Source of the DNA: Streptomyces scopuliridis RB72 | GTDB taxonomy: Bacteria > Actinomycetota > Actinomycetes > Streptomycetales > Streptomycetaceae | Direction: 5' to 3' | Assembly (NCBI RefSeq): GCF_000718095.1 | Contig: NZ_JOEI01000016.1 | Span: 124,001-188,000, forward strand | Length of the DNA stretch: 64,000 nt | Part shown: piece by piece, positions 16,515 to 24,147 of the stretch | Numbering within the stretch: the stretch's first letter is position 1 | Layout of the letters: each line of letters begins with the position of its first letter | Program-made: the position numbers and the translations under genes | Notes under the pieces: model-generated | Told to the model about the DNA's origin: nothing | The model's database searches: none | What the model saw: the letters and a program-made list of their open reading frames with translations, nothing else

Positions 16515-17698
16515 GCGGCGGCGCGGCGGCTGGAATGAGCGGCGGCGCGGCGGCGTACGGGCTGCTGGACGCCGTACGGCAGCGGCTCGCGGAGAGCGGG
16601 GCGGACCCGACACCGGCGCGGGTGGCGGCGGCGTTACGGGCTCAGGGACGGTTGCTGGGCGATACGGAAGTGCTCGGGGCCGCGGCGGAGTTGCGGTGCG
16701 AGCTGGTGGGGACGGGCCCTCTGGAGCCGCTTCTCGACGACCCCTCGGTGACGGACGTGCTTGTCTCCGCGCCCGACCGGGTGTGGGTGGACCGGGGCGG
16801 CGGCCTTGAGCTGACGGCCGTGTCGTTCGCCGACGCCGCTTCCGTACGGAGGCTGGCGCAGCGGCTCGCCGCCGTGGCCGGGCGCCGGCTCGATGACGCC
16901 AGACCCTGGGTGGACGCGCGACTGCCCGACGGGACACGGATGCACGCGGTGCTGCCGCCGGTGGCGGTCGGCTCGACCTGCCTGTCGCTGCGCGTGGTGC
17001 GGCCCAAGGCGTTCTCGCTGACGGAGTTGACCGCGGCGGGGACCGTACCGCCCGGCGGGGAGCGGGTGTTGCGGGCGCTGATCGAGGCCCGGCTGTCATT
17101 CCTGATCAGTGGTGGCACGGGCACGGGAAAGACCACGCTCCTGTCCACCCTGCTCGGTCTGGTCGGGGAGCGCGAGCGGATCGTACTGGCCGAGGACTCC
17201 GCCGAGTTGAGGCCCGACCATCCACATGTGGTGCGGCTGGAGGGGCGGCCGGCGAACCAGGAGGGCGCGGGCCTGGTGACGCTGCGGGATCTCGTCAGAC
17301 AAGCGTTGCGGATGCGGCCGGACCGGCTGGTCGTCGGCGAGGTCCGAGGCCATGAGGTCACCGAACTGCTCGCCGCCCTGAACACGGGACACGAGGGCGG
17401 CTGCGGCACCGTTCACGCGAATACGGCGGCGGACGTCCCCGCCCGTCTGGAGGCGCTGGGCACGGCGGCAGGCCTCGACCGGGCGGCGCTGCACAGCCAG
17501 CTGGCGGCCGCGCTGTCCGTCGTGATCCATCTCGTACGGGACCGCGACGGACACCGGAGGATCGCCGAGATGCATGTGCTGGAGCGGGACGGCGCGGGGC
17601 TGGTGGTGCCGGTGCCCGCGCTGCGCTGGGGCGCCGGAGGCTTCGCGTACGACCGTGGCCGGCCACGGTTGCTGGCGCTGATCGGAGGCGCGCCGTGA
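16511..17698 (+). CDS. tadA: TadA/CpaF secretion ATPase
   Basis: A 395-residue type II/IV secretion ATPase that powers Tad/Flp pilus assembly. Visible motifs are Walker A SGGTGTGKTTL (near residue 200), AEDSAELRPDHPHVVRLEGRP (Asp and His boxes) and LRMRPDRLVVGEVRGHE (Walker B). The gene holds an in-frame TTA codon (16634-16636, codon 42), so its translation should depend on the bldA tRNA. The product begins with a repeated MSGGAAAG / MSGGAAAY; the second ATG is an alternative start. Coupled to ssd and tadB by 4-base overlaps. Confidence 0.93.
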   Translation: MSGGAAAGMSGGAAAYGLLDAVRQRLAESGADPTPARVAAALRAQGRLLGDTEVLGAAAELRCELVGTGPLEPLLDDPSVTDVLVSAPDRVWVDRGGGLELTAVSFADAASVRRLAQRLAAVAGRRLDDARPWVDARLPDGTRMHAVLPPVAVGSTCLSLRVVRPKAFSLTELTAAGTVPPGGERVLRALIEARLSFLISGGTGTGKTTLLSTLLGLVGERERIVLAEDSAELRPDHPHVVRLEGRPANQEGAGLVTLRDLVRQALRMRPDRLVVGEVRGHEVTELLAALNTGHEGGCGTVHANTAADVPARLEALGTAAGLDRAALHSQLAAALSVVIHLVRDRDGHRRIAEMHVLERDGAGLVVPVPALRWGAGGFAYDRGRPRLLALIGGAP

Positions 17699-18576
17699 CG
17701 GCCCTGACGATGTCTCTCACCGTCTTCGCGGCGGTGCTGTGCGCCGGGGGAGCGGTGCGGCTGGCCGTCGGCCAGGAACGGGGGCTGCGGCGCGCCAGGC
17801 GGCTGCTCACGGCTCCGGGCGCGTCCGTCGCCGCGATGCCTGGGGCGCCGCCTTGGGAGCGATGGCTGCCGGAGGCTCGCGAGCGGGCGCGAAGGCTGCA
17901 CGGAAAGTGGCTGTGTCTGCCGCCCGCAGTGCTGCTCGCGCTGCTGGGCGAGTCGGTGCTGCCGCTGTTCGGCGGCGTGCTGGCGGTGCCGCTGGTGGGG
18001 CGGTGGCTGCGGGCCAGGGAGCGGAGGAAGGCGCGTGAGCGGCTGGCCGACAGGATCGTCGCGCTGTGCGGCACGGCCGCGGGCGAGCTGCGAGCCGGTA
18101 TGCAGCCCACCCAGGCACTGCTGGCCGCCGCCGGATCGACCGGTGGTCTGGGAAGCGCGGAGGGAGCCGTGCTGGCGGCCGCGCGGTTCGGCGGTGACGT
18201 ACCCGACGCGCTGCGGAAGGCGGCGCGTGAGCCGGGAGCGGACGGCCTCGTGGGACTCGCGGCCTGCTGGCGGGTGGCCGTCGACGGCGGTGCGGGGCTC
18301 GCCGCCGGGCTGGATCGCCTGGACGCGGCGCTAAGGGCGGAAAGAGAGCAACGGGAAGGGTTACGAGCCCAGTTGGCGGGGGCCTGGGCGACGGTCGTGG
18401 TGCTGGCGCTGCTTCCCGTAGTGGGCCTGGCGCTGGGCTGGGCCCTGGGCGCGGATCCGCTGCGCGTTCTGCTGCACACCCCGGCCGGGCTCGGCTGCCT
18501 GGCGGTGGGCGGGCTGCTGGAGGGCGCGGGCCTGTGGTGGGCCGCCCGGATCGTACGTACCGGGGAGGCGCCGTGA
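17695..18576 (+). CDS. tadB: TadB-like inner-membrane pilus assembly protein
   Basis: A 293-residue type II secretion F-domain membrane protein with hydrophobic segments at the N-terminus, around residues 75-105 and at the C-terminus (VVLALLPVVGLALGWALG). It is expected to form the platform with TadC at the membrane, worked by TadA. GTG at 17695 overlaps the tadA stop. There is an in-frame TTA codon at 18361-18363 (codon 223), another mark of bldA control of this operon. Confidence 0.85.
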   Translation: MTALTMSLTVFAAVLCAGGAVRLAVGQERGLRRARRLLTAPGASVAAMPGAPPWERWLPEARERARRLHGKWLCLPPAVLLALLGESVLPLFGGVLAVPLVGRWLRARERRKARERLADRIVALCGTAAGELRAGMQPTQALLAAAGSTGGLGSAEGAVLAAARFGGDVPDALRKAAREPGADGLVGLAACWRVAVDGGAGLAAGLDRLDAALRAEREQREGLRAQLAGAWATVVVLALLPVVGLALGWALGADPLRVLLHTPAGLGCLAVGGLLEGAGLWWAARIVRTGEAP

Positions 18577-19346
18577 CGGGGGAGTTCGCCCACAGGCTGT
18601 GGGTGGCCGCCCCGGTGGTCACCGCGATCGGCTCTCTGGCCTCCGCGGTGGCGGCCGCGCGGCGTGAACGACGGGTGCGGAAGCGGTTCGCGGCCCTGCT
18701 GGCGGCCCAGTACGGACGGCGGCGGCCACGGCCCCGGGCGGCGGCGGAGTGGGCGCGGCGCTGGGGCCCGCCGGCCGGCGCGGTGATCTTCGGCTGGGTC
18801 ATGGTCGGCGGGGTGGCCGGCTGGCTGGTCGGGCTCGTCGGGGCGTACGGGGTCCGCAGATGGCTGTGCACGAGAAAGCCGGACGACCGCACCGGTACCG
18901 AAGAGGCGGCCCGTCAGCTCCCGCTCGCCGCCGATCTGCTGGCCGCCTGTATCGCGGCGGGGGCGGGACCGCGTGAGGCCGCGGAGGCGGTCGGCGAGTC
19001 GCTGGGCGGACCCGTCGGCGACCGGCTGGCACGGACGGCAGCGGAGCTGCGGCTCGGCGGCGAACCGGCCGAGGCGTGGGGGCGGTTCGGGGAGATACCG
19101 GGCGCGGCGGGGCTGGCCCGCTGTCTGGAACGGGCGGGATCGACCGGAGCGCCGGCCGCCGAGCCGGTGTCCCGGCTGGCAGAGGGCTTCAGGGCGGAGC
19201 AGGCCCGGGCCGCGGTGGCCAGAGCGCAGCGGGCTCAGGTGCTGATCACGGCTCCGGTGGGGCTGTGCTTTCTCCCCGCCTTCCTGGCGGTGGGGGTGGC
19301 GCCGGTGGTCATCGGTCTGGCGAGCGGACTGCTGAACGGCAACTGA
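18573..19346 (+). CDS. tadC: TadC-like membrane protein
   Basis: A 257-residue F-domain protein with membrane helices near residues 65-95 and at the C-terminus (LITAPVGLCFLPAFLAVGVAPVVIGLASG). LPLAADLLAACIAAGAGPREAAEAVGESLGGPVGDRL is the conserved cytoplasmic helical part. GTG at 18573 is preceded by GGGGAGG and overlaps the tadB stop by 4 bases. Confidence 0.85.
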   Translation: MTGEFAHRLWVAAPVVTAIGSLASAVAAARRERRVRKRFAALLAAQYGRRRPRPRAAAEWARRWGPPAGAVIFGWVMVGGVAGWLVGLVGAYGVRRWLCTRKPDDRTGTEEAARQLPLAADLLAACIAAGAGPREAAEAVGESLGGPVGDRLARTAAELRLGGEPAEAWGRFGEIPGAAGLARCLERAGSTGAPAAEPVSRLAEGFRAEQARAAVARAQRAQVLITAPVGLCFLPAFLAVGVAPVVIGLASGLLNGN

Positions 19347-19397
19347 CCAATTTCTGCGGCTTTCTATGGCTTTCTAGGGCTTCTACGGGGAGATGAC

Positions 19398-19598
19398 ATG
19401 TGGATGAGGATCCGACGCATGCGGTGGGCACGGCTGCGCGGGGCGCGGGCCGACGCCGGGATGACCACGTCGGAGTACGCGGTGGGGACGATCGCCGCCT
19501 GCGCGCTCGCGGCGGTGCTCTACAAGGTGGTCACGAGCGGGCCCGTGGCGGGTGCCTTGCAGTCGTTGATCGGGAGGGCGCTCAGTGCGCAGTTCTGA
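19398..19598 (+). CDS. Flp-like small pilin (DUF4244)
   Basis: A 66-residue pilin precursor: basic leader (MWMRIRRMRWARLRGARADAG), then MTTSEYAVGTIAACALAAVLYKVV. The Gly-Met-Thr-Thr-Ser-Glu-Tyr junction fits prepilin cleavage with Glu five residues in, followed by the hydrophobic assembly helix. It is the likely major subunit of the Tad pilus. GGGGAGATGAC precedes the ATG. Confidence 0.88.
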   Translation: MWMRIRRMRWARLRGARADAGMTTSEYAVGTIAACALAAVLYKVVTSGPVAGALQSLIGRALSAQF

Positions 19599-20046
19599 GA
19601 CGGACCGTACGCGCGTGGCCCGCCGCCGGCGCCTGGACCGTCGCGGCGACCTGGGGTTTGTGACGGCGGAGGCGGCGGTGGCGGTACCGGCGCTGGCCGT
19701 GTTCGCCCTGGCCCTGGTCTGGGCGCTGATGGCGGCCTCCGCGCAGATCCAGTGCGTGGACGCGGCGCGGGCGGGGGCGAGAGCGGCCGCCAGAGCCGAG
19801 CCACGGGCCGCGGCGGTGGCCGCTGCCCGTTCGGCCGCCCCGGAGGGCGCCAGGGTCGCTCTGGGGCGTACAGGCGATCTGTGGCGGGTGCGGGTGGAGG
19901 CGCCGACGCCGGGGCCGGGCGCCCTGGCCCTCACGCTCACCGCCGAGGCCGTCGCGTCGGCGGAGGACGCCATGGACGCCCTGGACCCCGTACAGGCAGC
20001 GAGAGACGGCTCTGGAGGCCCGCACACGGCCGGGGCGGCGCCATGA
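19585..20046 (+). CDS. TadE-like pseudopilin
   Basis: A 153-residue protein with a basic N-terminus and a TadE-type segment GFVTAEAAVAVPALAVFALALVWALM, then an extracytoplasmic region. TadE-like proteins are minor pilins processed like Flp. GTG at 19585 overlaps the pilin gene's end by 14 bases; the next gene overlaps by 4 bases. Confidence 0.85.
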   Translation: MRSSETDRTRVARRRRLDRRGDLGFVTAEAAVAVPALAVFALALVWALMAASAQIQCVDAARAGARAAARAEPRAAAVAAARSAAPEGARVALGRTGDLWRVRVEAPTPGPGALALTLTAEAVASAEDAMDALDPVQAARDGSGGPHTAGAAP

Positions 20047-20429
20047 CCAGGGACCGGGCCAGGGACCGGGGGTCCGCGACGGTGTGGGTGGCGATGGCGG
20101 CGACCGCGCTGTGTGCCGTCTTCGCCCTGGTGCTCGCCATGGGGCAGGCGGTCGTCGCCCGGCACCGGGCGGGCGCGGCGGCCGACCTGGCGGCCCTCGC
20201 CGCGGCGGACCACGCACTCCTGGGGTCGGCGGACGCCTGCCACAGAGCGGCCGAGGTGGCGGCGGCGCAGGGATCGGAGGTGGTGCGATGCGTGGTGAGC
20301 GGTGAGATCGCGGATGTGACGGCGCGGGCGGCCTTCGGGCCGTACGCCCCGACGGTCAGGGCACGGGCGGGCCCACCGCTGCCCGCACCCCTGCCAGGTG
20401 CCGTGCCGGGCGTCCCGGACGGGCCCTAA
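20043..20429 (+). CDS. TadE/Rv3654c-like secreted protein
   Basis: A 128-residue protein with GSATVWVAMAATALCAVFALVLAMGQAVVARHRAGAAADLAALAAA, the 'helicase/secretion neighbourhood TadE-like' motif found in Rv3654c homologues. It is the last gene of the tad operon, and its stop overlaps by 4 bases the stop of the convergent helicase gene. Confidence 0.82.
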   Translation: MTRDRARDRGSATVWVAMAATALCAVFALVLAMGQAVVARHRAGAAADLAALAAADHALLGSADACHRAAEVAAAQGSEVVRCVVSGEIADVTARAAFGPYAPTVRARAGPPLPAPLPGAVPGVPDGP

Positions 20430-22915
20430 GCCACGGTGGACGCGTCCGCATCCGCCTCGGCCGGGGCGGCGGGGGCGGCGCTGAGGAGCTCGGTCAGGAG
20501 TCGTACGGCGCCTCGTTTGTGCAGGGGGTCGTTGCCGTTGCCGCACTTGGGGGACTGGATGCAGGACGGGCAGCCGGCGTCGCACTCGCAGGAGGCGATC
20601 GCCTCGCGGGTGGCCGTGAGCCACTCACGGGCCGTCCGGAAGGCCCGCTCCGCGAAGCCCGCGCCGCCGGGATGGCCGTCGTACACGAAGACCGTCGGCA
20701 GCAGCGTGTCCGGGTGGAGGGGCACGGACACCCCGCCGATGTCCCAGCGGTCGCAGGTCGCGAAGAGCGGCAGCATCCCGATCGAGGCGTGCTCGGCGGC
20801 GTGCAGCGCGCCGCCCAGCTGCTCGGGATTGACCCGGGCCCGGTCGAGCTGGTCCTCGGTGACCGTCCACCACACGGCCCGGGTACGGAGCGTCCGTGGC
20901 GGCAGATCGAGCTTGCTCTCGCCCAGTACCTCGCCGGTGATGAGCCGGCGGCGCAGAAAGGAGACGACCTGGTTGGTGACTTCGACGGAGCCGTAGCAGA
21001 GGCGTCCCTCGCCCCAGGGGATCTCCGTGTCGGTTTCGAGCACGGAGATGGCGGTGGTGTCACGGGCGGTCGTGGAGTACGGCGGGTTCGCCTCCTCGAC
21101 CAGGGCGACCGAGTCCGCCAGGTCGAGCCGCTTCACCAGGTACGTACGGCCCTGGTGGAGGTGGACGGCGCCGTCGTGGACGGCGGTGTGGGAGGCGGCT
21201 TCGTCGACCGTGCCCAGCAGCCGTCCCGTCCCCGCCTCGACGATCTGGACGGGACTGCCGCCCTCGCCCCGGATGTCGGCGAGATCGGCGGCCCGCTCGC
21301 GGCGGGTCCAGTACCAGCCGGAGTTGCGGCGCCGCAGCAGCCCCGCGGTCTCCAGCTGAGGAAGCAGGTCGGGTACGGCGGGGCCGAAGAGCGTCAGATC
21401 GGCTTCGGTGAGCGGGAGTTCCGCGGCGGCCGCGCACAGATGGGGGGCGAGGACGTACGGGTTGTCGGGGTCGAGGACGGTGGACTCCACGGGCTGCTGG
21501 AACAGCGCCTCGGGGTGGTGGACGAGGAAGGTGTCCAGCGGATCGTCCCGGGCGACCAGGATGGCCAGCGCCCCCTGCCCGGAGCGCCCGGCCCGGCCCG
21601 CCTGCTGCCACAGGGAGGCGCGGGTGCCCGGATAACCGGCGATGACGACGGCGTCCAGGCCCGAGACGTCGATGCCGAGCTCCAGGGCGGTCGTGGCGGA
21701 CAGGCCCAGCAGCTCGCCGGAGTGCAGGGCGTTCTCCAGGGCGCGGCGTTCCTCGGGGAGGTAGCCGCCGCGGTAGGCGGCGACCCGGCGGGCCAGCGAG
21801 CGGTCCACCTCGGCCAGCCGTTCCTGGGCGATCACGGAGATGAGCTCGGCGCCGCGCCGGGAGCGTACGAAGGCGACCGTACGGACGCCCTGGACGGTCA
21901 GGTCGGTGAGGAGGTCGGCGGTCTCGGCGGTGGCGGTACGGCGGACGGGGGCGCCCTTCTCGCCGTGGAGATCGGTGAGCGGTGGCTCCCAGAGCGCGAA
22001 GACCAGCTCGCCGCGCGGTGAGGCGTCGTCGGCGACCTCGTGGACGCGCAGACCGGTGAGCCGGCCTGCGGCCTGGGCCGGTTCCGCGGCGGTCGCCGAG
22101 GCGAGCAGGAAGACCGGATTCGCTCCGTAGCGGGCGCATACGCGGCGGAGCCGGCGCAGTACCTGCGCCACATGGGAGCCGAAGACGCCGCGATAGGTGT
22201 GGCACTCGTCGATGACGACATAGCGCAGGGCGCGCAGGAAGGAGGCCCAGCGGGGGTGGGACGGGAGTATCCCCCGGTGCAGCATGTCCGGATTGGTCAG
22301 CACATAGTTGGCGTACTGCCTGACCCACTCCCGTTCCTCGACGGGGGTGTCACCGTCGTAGACGGCGGGGCGCACGCGGTTGCCGAGCGGGGCGGCCAGC
22401 GCCTTGACGGCGCGGCGCTGGTCGGCGGCGAGAGCCTTCGTCGGGGCGAGATAGAGCGCGGTCGTGCCTCTGCCGTTGGGCGCCTCGGAGCCGTCCAGGA
22501 GGGTGGTCAGTACGGGGGCGAGATAGGCGAGGGACTTTCCGGAGGCGGTGCCGGTGGCGATCACGACGGACTCGCCGTCCAGGGCGTGCTCGGCGGCCGC
22601 CGCCTGGTGGGCCCACGGATGGTCGATACCGGCCCGCTGAATGGCGTTGATCACTTCCGCGCGGATGCGGTCGGGCCAGACTGCATGACGGCCCGCACGC
22701 GGGGGCAGGTGCTCCGTATGGGTGATGCGCGCAGCACGGCCCGCCCCCGTGGCGAGCCGGTCGAGGACCGTACGGGGGGAGGGGCGGTTGCCCCCGCTCT
22801 CGGGGGGTCCACTGGGGCGGTGATTCCTGGCCATCGGCATCGAGTGTGTCACTGGCGTGACGGACAATGGTCTCAAGGCGTCGTGCATGACTGCTGGTAA
22901 GTGATTGAATGCCAT
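20426..22915 (-). CDS. DEAD/DEAH-box helicase, MrfA/YprA type with C-terminal Cys cluster
   Basis: An 829-residue SF2 helicase. Walker A is ATGTASGKS (120-128), motif II is VIDECH (about residue 237), motif III is SAT, and the C-terminal domain has GRAGRSGQG as motif VI. The DUF1998-type C-terminus contains the zinc cluster CECDAGCPSC...PKCG. This is the architecture of B. subtilis MrfA, which acts in mitomycin-lesion repair. The longer frame to 23092 is ignored: MAFNHLP at 22915 is the start familiar from other Streptomyces and leaves 79 bp for the divergent bldG promoter. Confidence 0.88.
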   Translation of the reverse strand: MAFNHLPAVMHDALRPLSVTPVTHSMPMARNHRPSGPPESGGNRPSPRTVLDRLATGAGRAARITHTEHLPPRAGRHAVWPDRIRAEVINAIQRAGIDHPWAHQAAAAEHALDGESVVIATGTASGKSLAYLAPVLTTLLDGSEAPNGRGTTALYLAPTKALAADQRRAVKALAAPLGNRVRPAVYDGDTPVEEREWVRQYANYVLTNPDMLHRGILPSHPRWASFLRALRYVVIDECHTYRGVFGSHVAQVLRRLRRVCARYGANPVFLLASATAAEPAQAAGRLTGLRVHEVADDASPRGELVFALWEPPLTDLHGEKGAPVRRTATAETADLLTDLTVQGVRTVAFVRSRRGAELISVIAQERLAEVDRSLARRVAAYRGGYLPEERRALENALHSGELLGLSATTALELGIDVSGLDAVVIAGYPGTRASLWQQAGRAGRSGQGALAILVARDDPLDTFLVHHPEALFQQPVESTVLDPDNPYVLAPHLCAAAAELPLTEADLTLFGPAVPDLLPQLETAGLLRRRNSGWYWTRRERAADLADIRGEGGSPVQIVEAGTGRLLGTVDEAASHTAVHDGAVHLHQGRTYLVKRLDLADSVALVEEANPPYSTTARDTTAISVLETDTEIPWGEGRLCYGSVEVTNQVVSFLRRRLITGEVLGESKLDLPPRTLRTRAVWWTVTEDQLDRARVNPEQLGGALHAAEHASIGMLPLFATCDRWDIGGVSVPLHPDTLLPTVFVYDGHPGGAGFAERAFRTAREWLTATREAIASCECDAGCPSCIQSPKCGNGNDPLHKRGAVRLLTELLSAAPAAPAEADADASTVA

Positions 22916-22994
22916 CGCGGCTGGCGATACGTCCCCTGGCTCCGTCGGGGAGACCCGAGGGGCGACCGCTCGATAGCAAGGTGCTGGAGGATCC

Positions 22995-23348
22995 GTGGAC
23001 CTGTCCCTGTCGACTCGCAATGTGTCCGGCCCTGGTGGCGACCGTACGGTCGTCGAGGTCGGTGGCGAGATTGATGTGTATACCGCGCCCAAGCTGCGCG
23101 AGCAGTTGGTCGAGTTGGTGAACGACGGCAGCTACCACCTGGTTGTCGACATGGAGGGCGTGGACTTCCTGGACTCGACCGGTCTCGGCGTGCTCGTGGG
23201 TGGCCTGAAGCGTGTGCGCGCCCATGAGGGCTCGCTGCGTCTGGTCTGCAACCAGGAGCGCATTCTCAAGATCTTCCGGATCACCGGTCTCACCAAGGTG
23301 TTCCCGATCCACACCACGGTCGACGAGGCCGTAGCGGCCACCGACTGA
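22995..23348 (+). CDS. bldG: anti-anti-sigma factor BldG
   Basis: A 117-residue STAS-domain protein essentially identical to BldG of S. coelicolor, needed for aerial mycelium and antibiotic production. The phosphorylated serine is Ser61 in [13 protein letters not shown]. Compared with the usual 113 residues there is a short Gly-Pro-Gly-Gly insertion near residue 12. GTG at 22995 follows GGAGG. It is the first gene of the bldG-anti-sigma pair, as in S. coelicolor. Confidence 0.96.
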   Translation: MDLSLSTRNVSGPGGDRTVVEVGGEIDVYTAPKLREQLVELVNDGSYHLVVDMEGVDFLDSTGLGVLVGGLKRVRAHEGSLRLVCNQERILKIFRITGLTKVFPIHTTVDEAVAATD

Positions 23349-23448
23349 GGTCGGTCGCGTCTTCCGGAGGAGAGGGCAGAGGCACCGGGCGTGATGCCCG
23401 GCGCCCGCGCCCGTGAGTTTCCACGCTCGTACGTTCGAGGGGGATCGC

Positions 23449-23898
23449 ATGGCCACCGTTGAACTCCGCTTCAGCGCCCAGCCCGAACATGTCAGAACGG
23501 CCCGTCTTGTGGCGGCCGCCGTGGCTCGTCGGGCAGGCGTCGATGAGGCTGTGTTGGACGAGGTCAGACTCGCGGTCGGTGAAGCGTGCAGCCGGGCGGT
23601 CGGGCTGCACCGCAGCCATGGCATCACCGCACCGGTGAGAGTCGTGCTGAACGAGGAGGAGAAAGCCTTCTCCATCGAGGTCGGCGACGGCGTCACGGCC
23701 GCGGGCGATGCCGCCGCGGGGGAAGCCCGCGACGGCGCGGCGCCGGGCGACTCCCACGAGAGCGATGCCGAGGGCGAGGACGAGATGGGCCTCGCGGTCA
23801 TCAGCGGGCTCGTCGACGATGTGGAAGTCACCTCGGGCGACGACGGTGGCGTCATCCGGATGAGCTGGCCGACGGCCTCGGCCGTCGCGCTGCCCTGA
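23449..23898 (+). CDS. BldG-associated anti-sigma factor (HATPase, RsbW-like)
   Basis: A 149-residue histidine-kinase-like ATPase. The N-box reads DEVRLAVGEACSRAV and the C-terminal GLAVISGLVDDVEV is the G-box region. It should phosphorylate BldG and bind a sigma factor. A variable Ala/Gly/Asp/Glu insertion (residues about 85-110) separates the two halves. ATG at 23449 has GAGGGGGA before it; it is 100 bp downstream of bldG and likely cotranscribed. Confidence 0.9.
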   Translation: MATVELRFSAQPEHVRTARLVAAAVARRAGVDEAVLDEVRLAVGEACSRAVGLHRSHGITAPVRVVLNEEEKAFSIEVGDGVTAAGDAAAGEARDGAAPGDSHESDAEGEDEMGLAVISGLVDDVEVTSGDDGGVIRMSWPTASAVALP

Positions 23899-23955
23899 CG
23901 GCGTTGCCCCCGGCCCTTTCGGGCAGCCGGACGGAGAGCCGGTGATCCATTCTCC

Positions 23956-23990
23956 AGGAAGGCCCTGCTGAGCAGGGCCTTCCTCTTTTT
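23956..23990 (+). terminator. intrinsic terminator of the bldG operon
   Basis: A perfect 12-bp stem (AGGAAGGCCCTG / CAGGGCCTTCCT) with a 5-base loop, followed by CTTTTT. Classical Rho-independent terminator 58 bp after the anti-sigma gene. Confidence 0.92.
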
Positions 23991-24105
23991 CATCGGATTA
24001 TCGATCACCCATTAACGCGCTTATCCCATTACCCATTCCAAGGTCATTCGATAAGTCAAGGTCAATTGCATGTGGCGTGCTCTGTTTTGATCAGGTTCCG
24101 CTCCC

Positions 24106-24111
24106 TACAAT
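24106..24111 (+). promoter_or_regulatory. possible -10 element of hppA
   Basis: TACAAT lies 37 bp before the hppA ATG in an AT-rich stretch. No strong -35 is found at 17 bp (TGTTTT), so this is tentative. Confidence 0.35.
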
Positions 24112-24147
24112 CCGTCCATCTTGAACGCTGAGCGTCAAGGAGGACGA

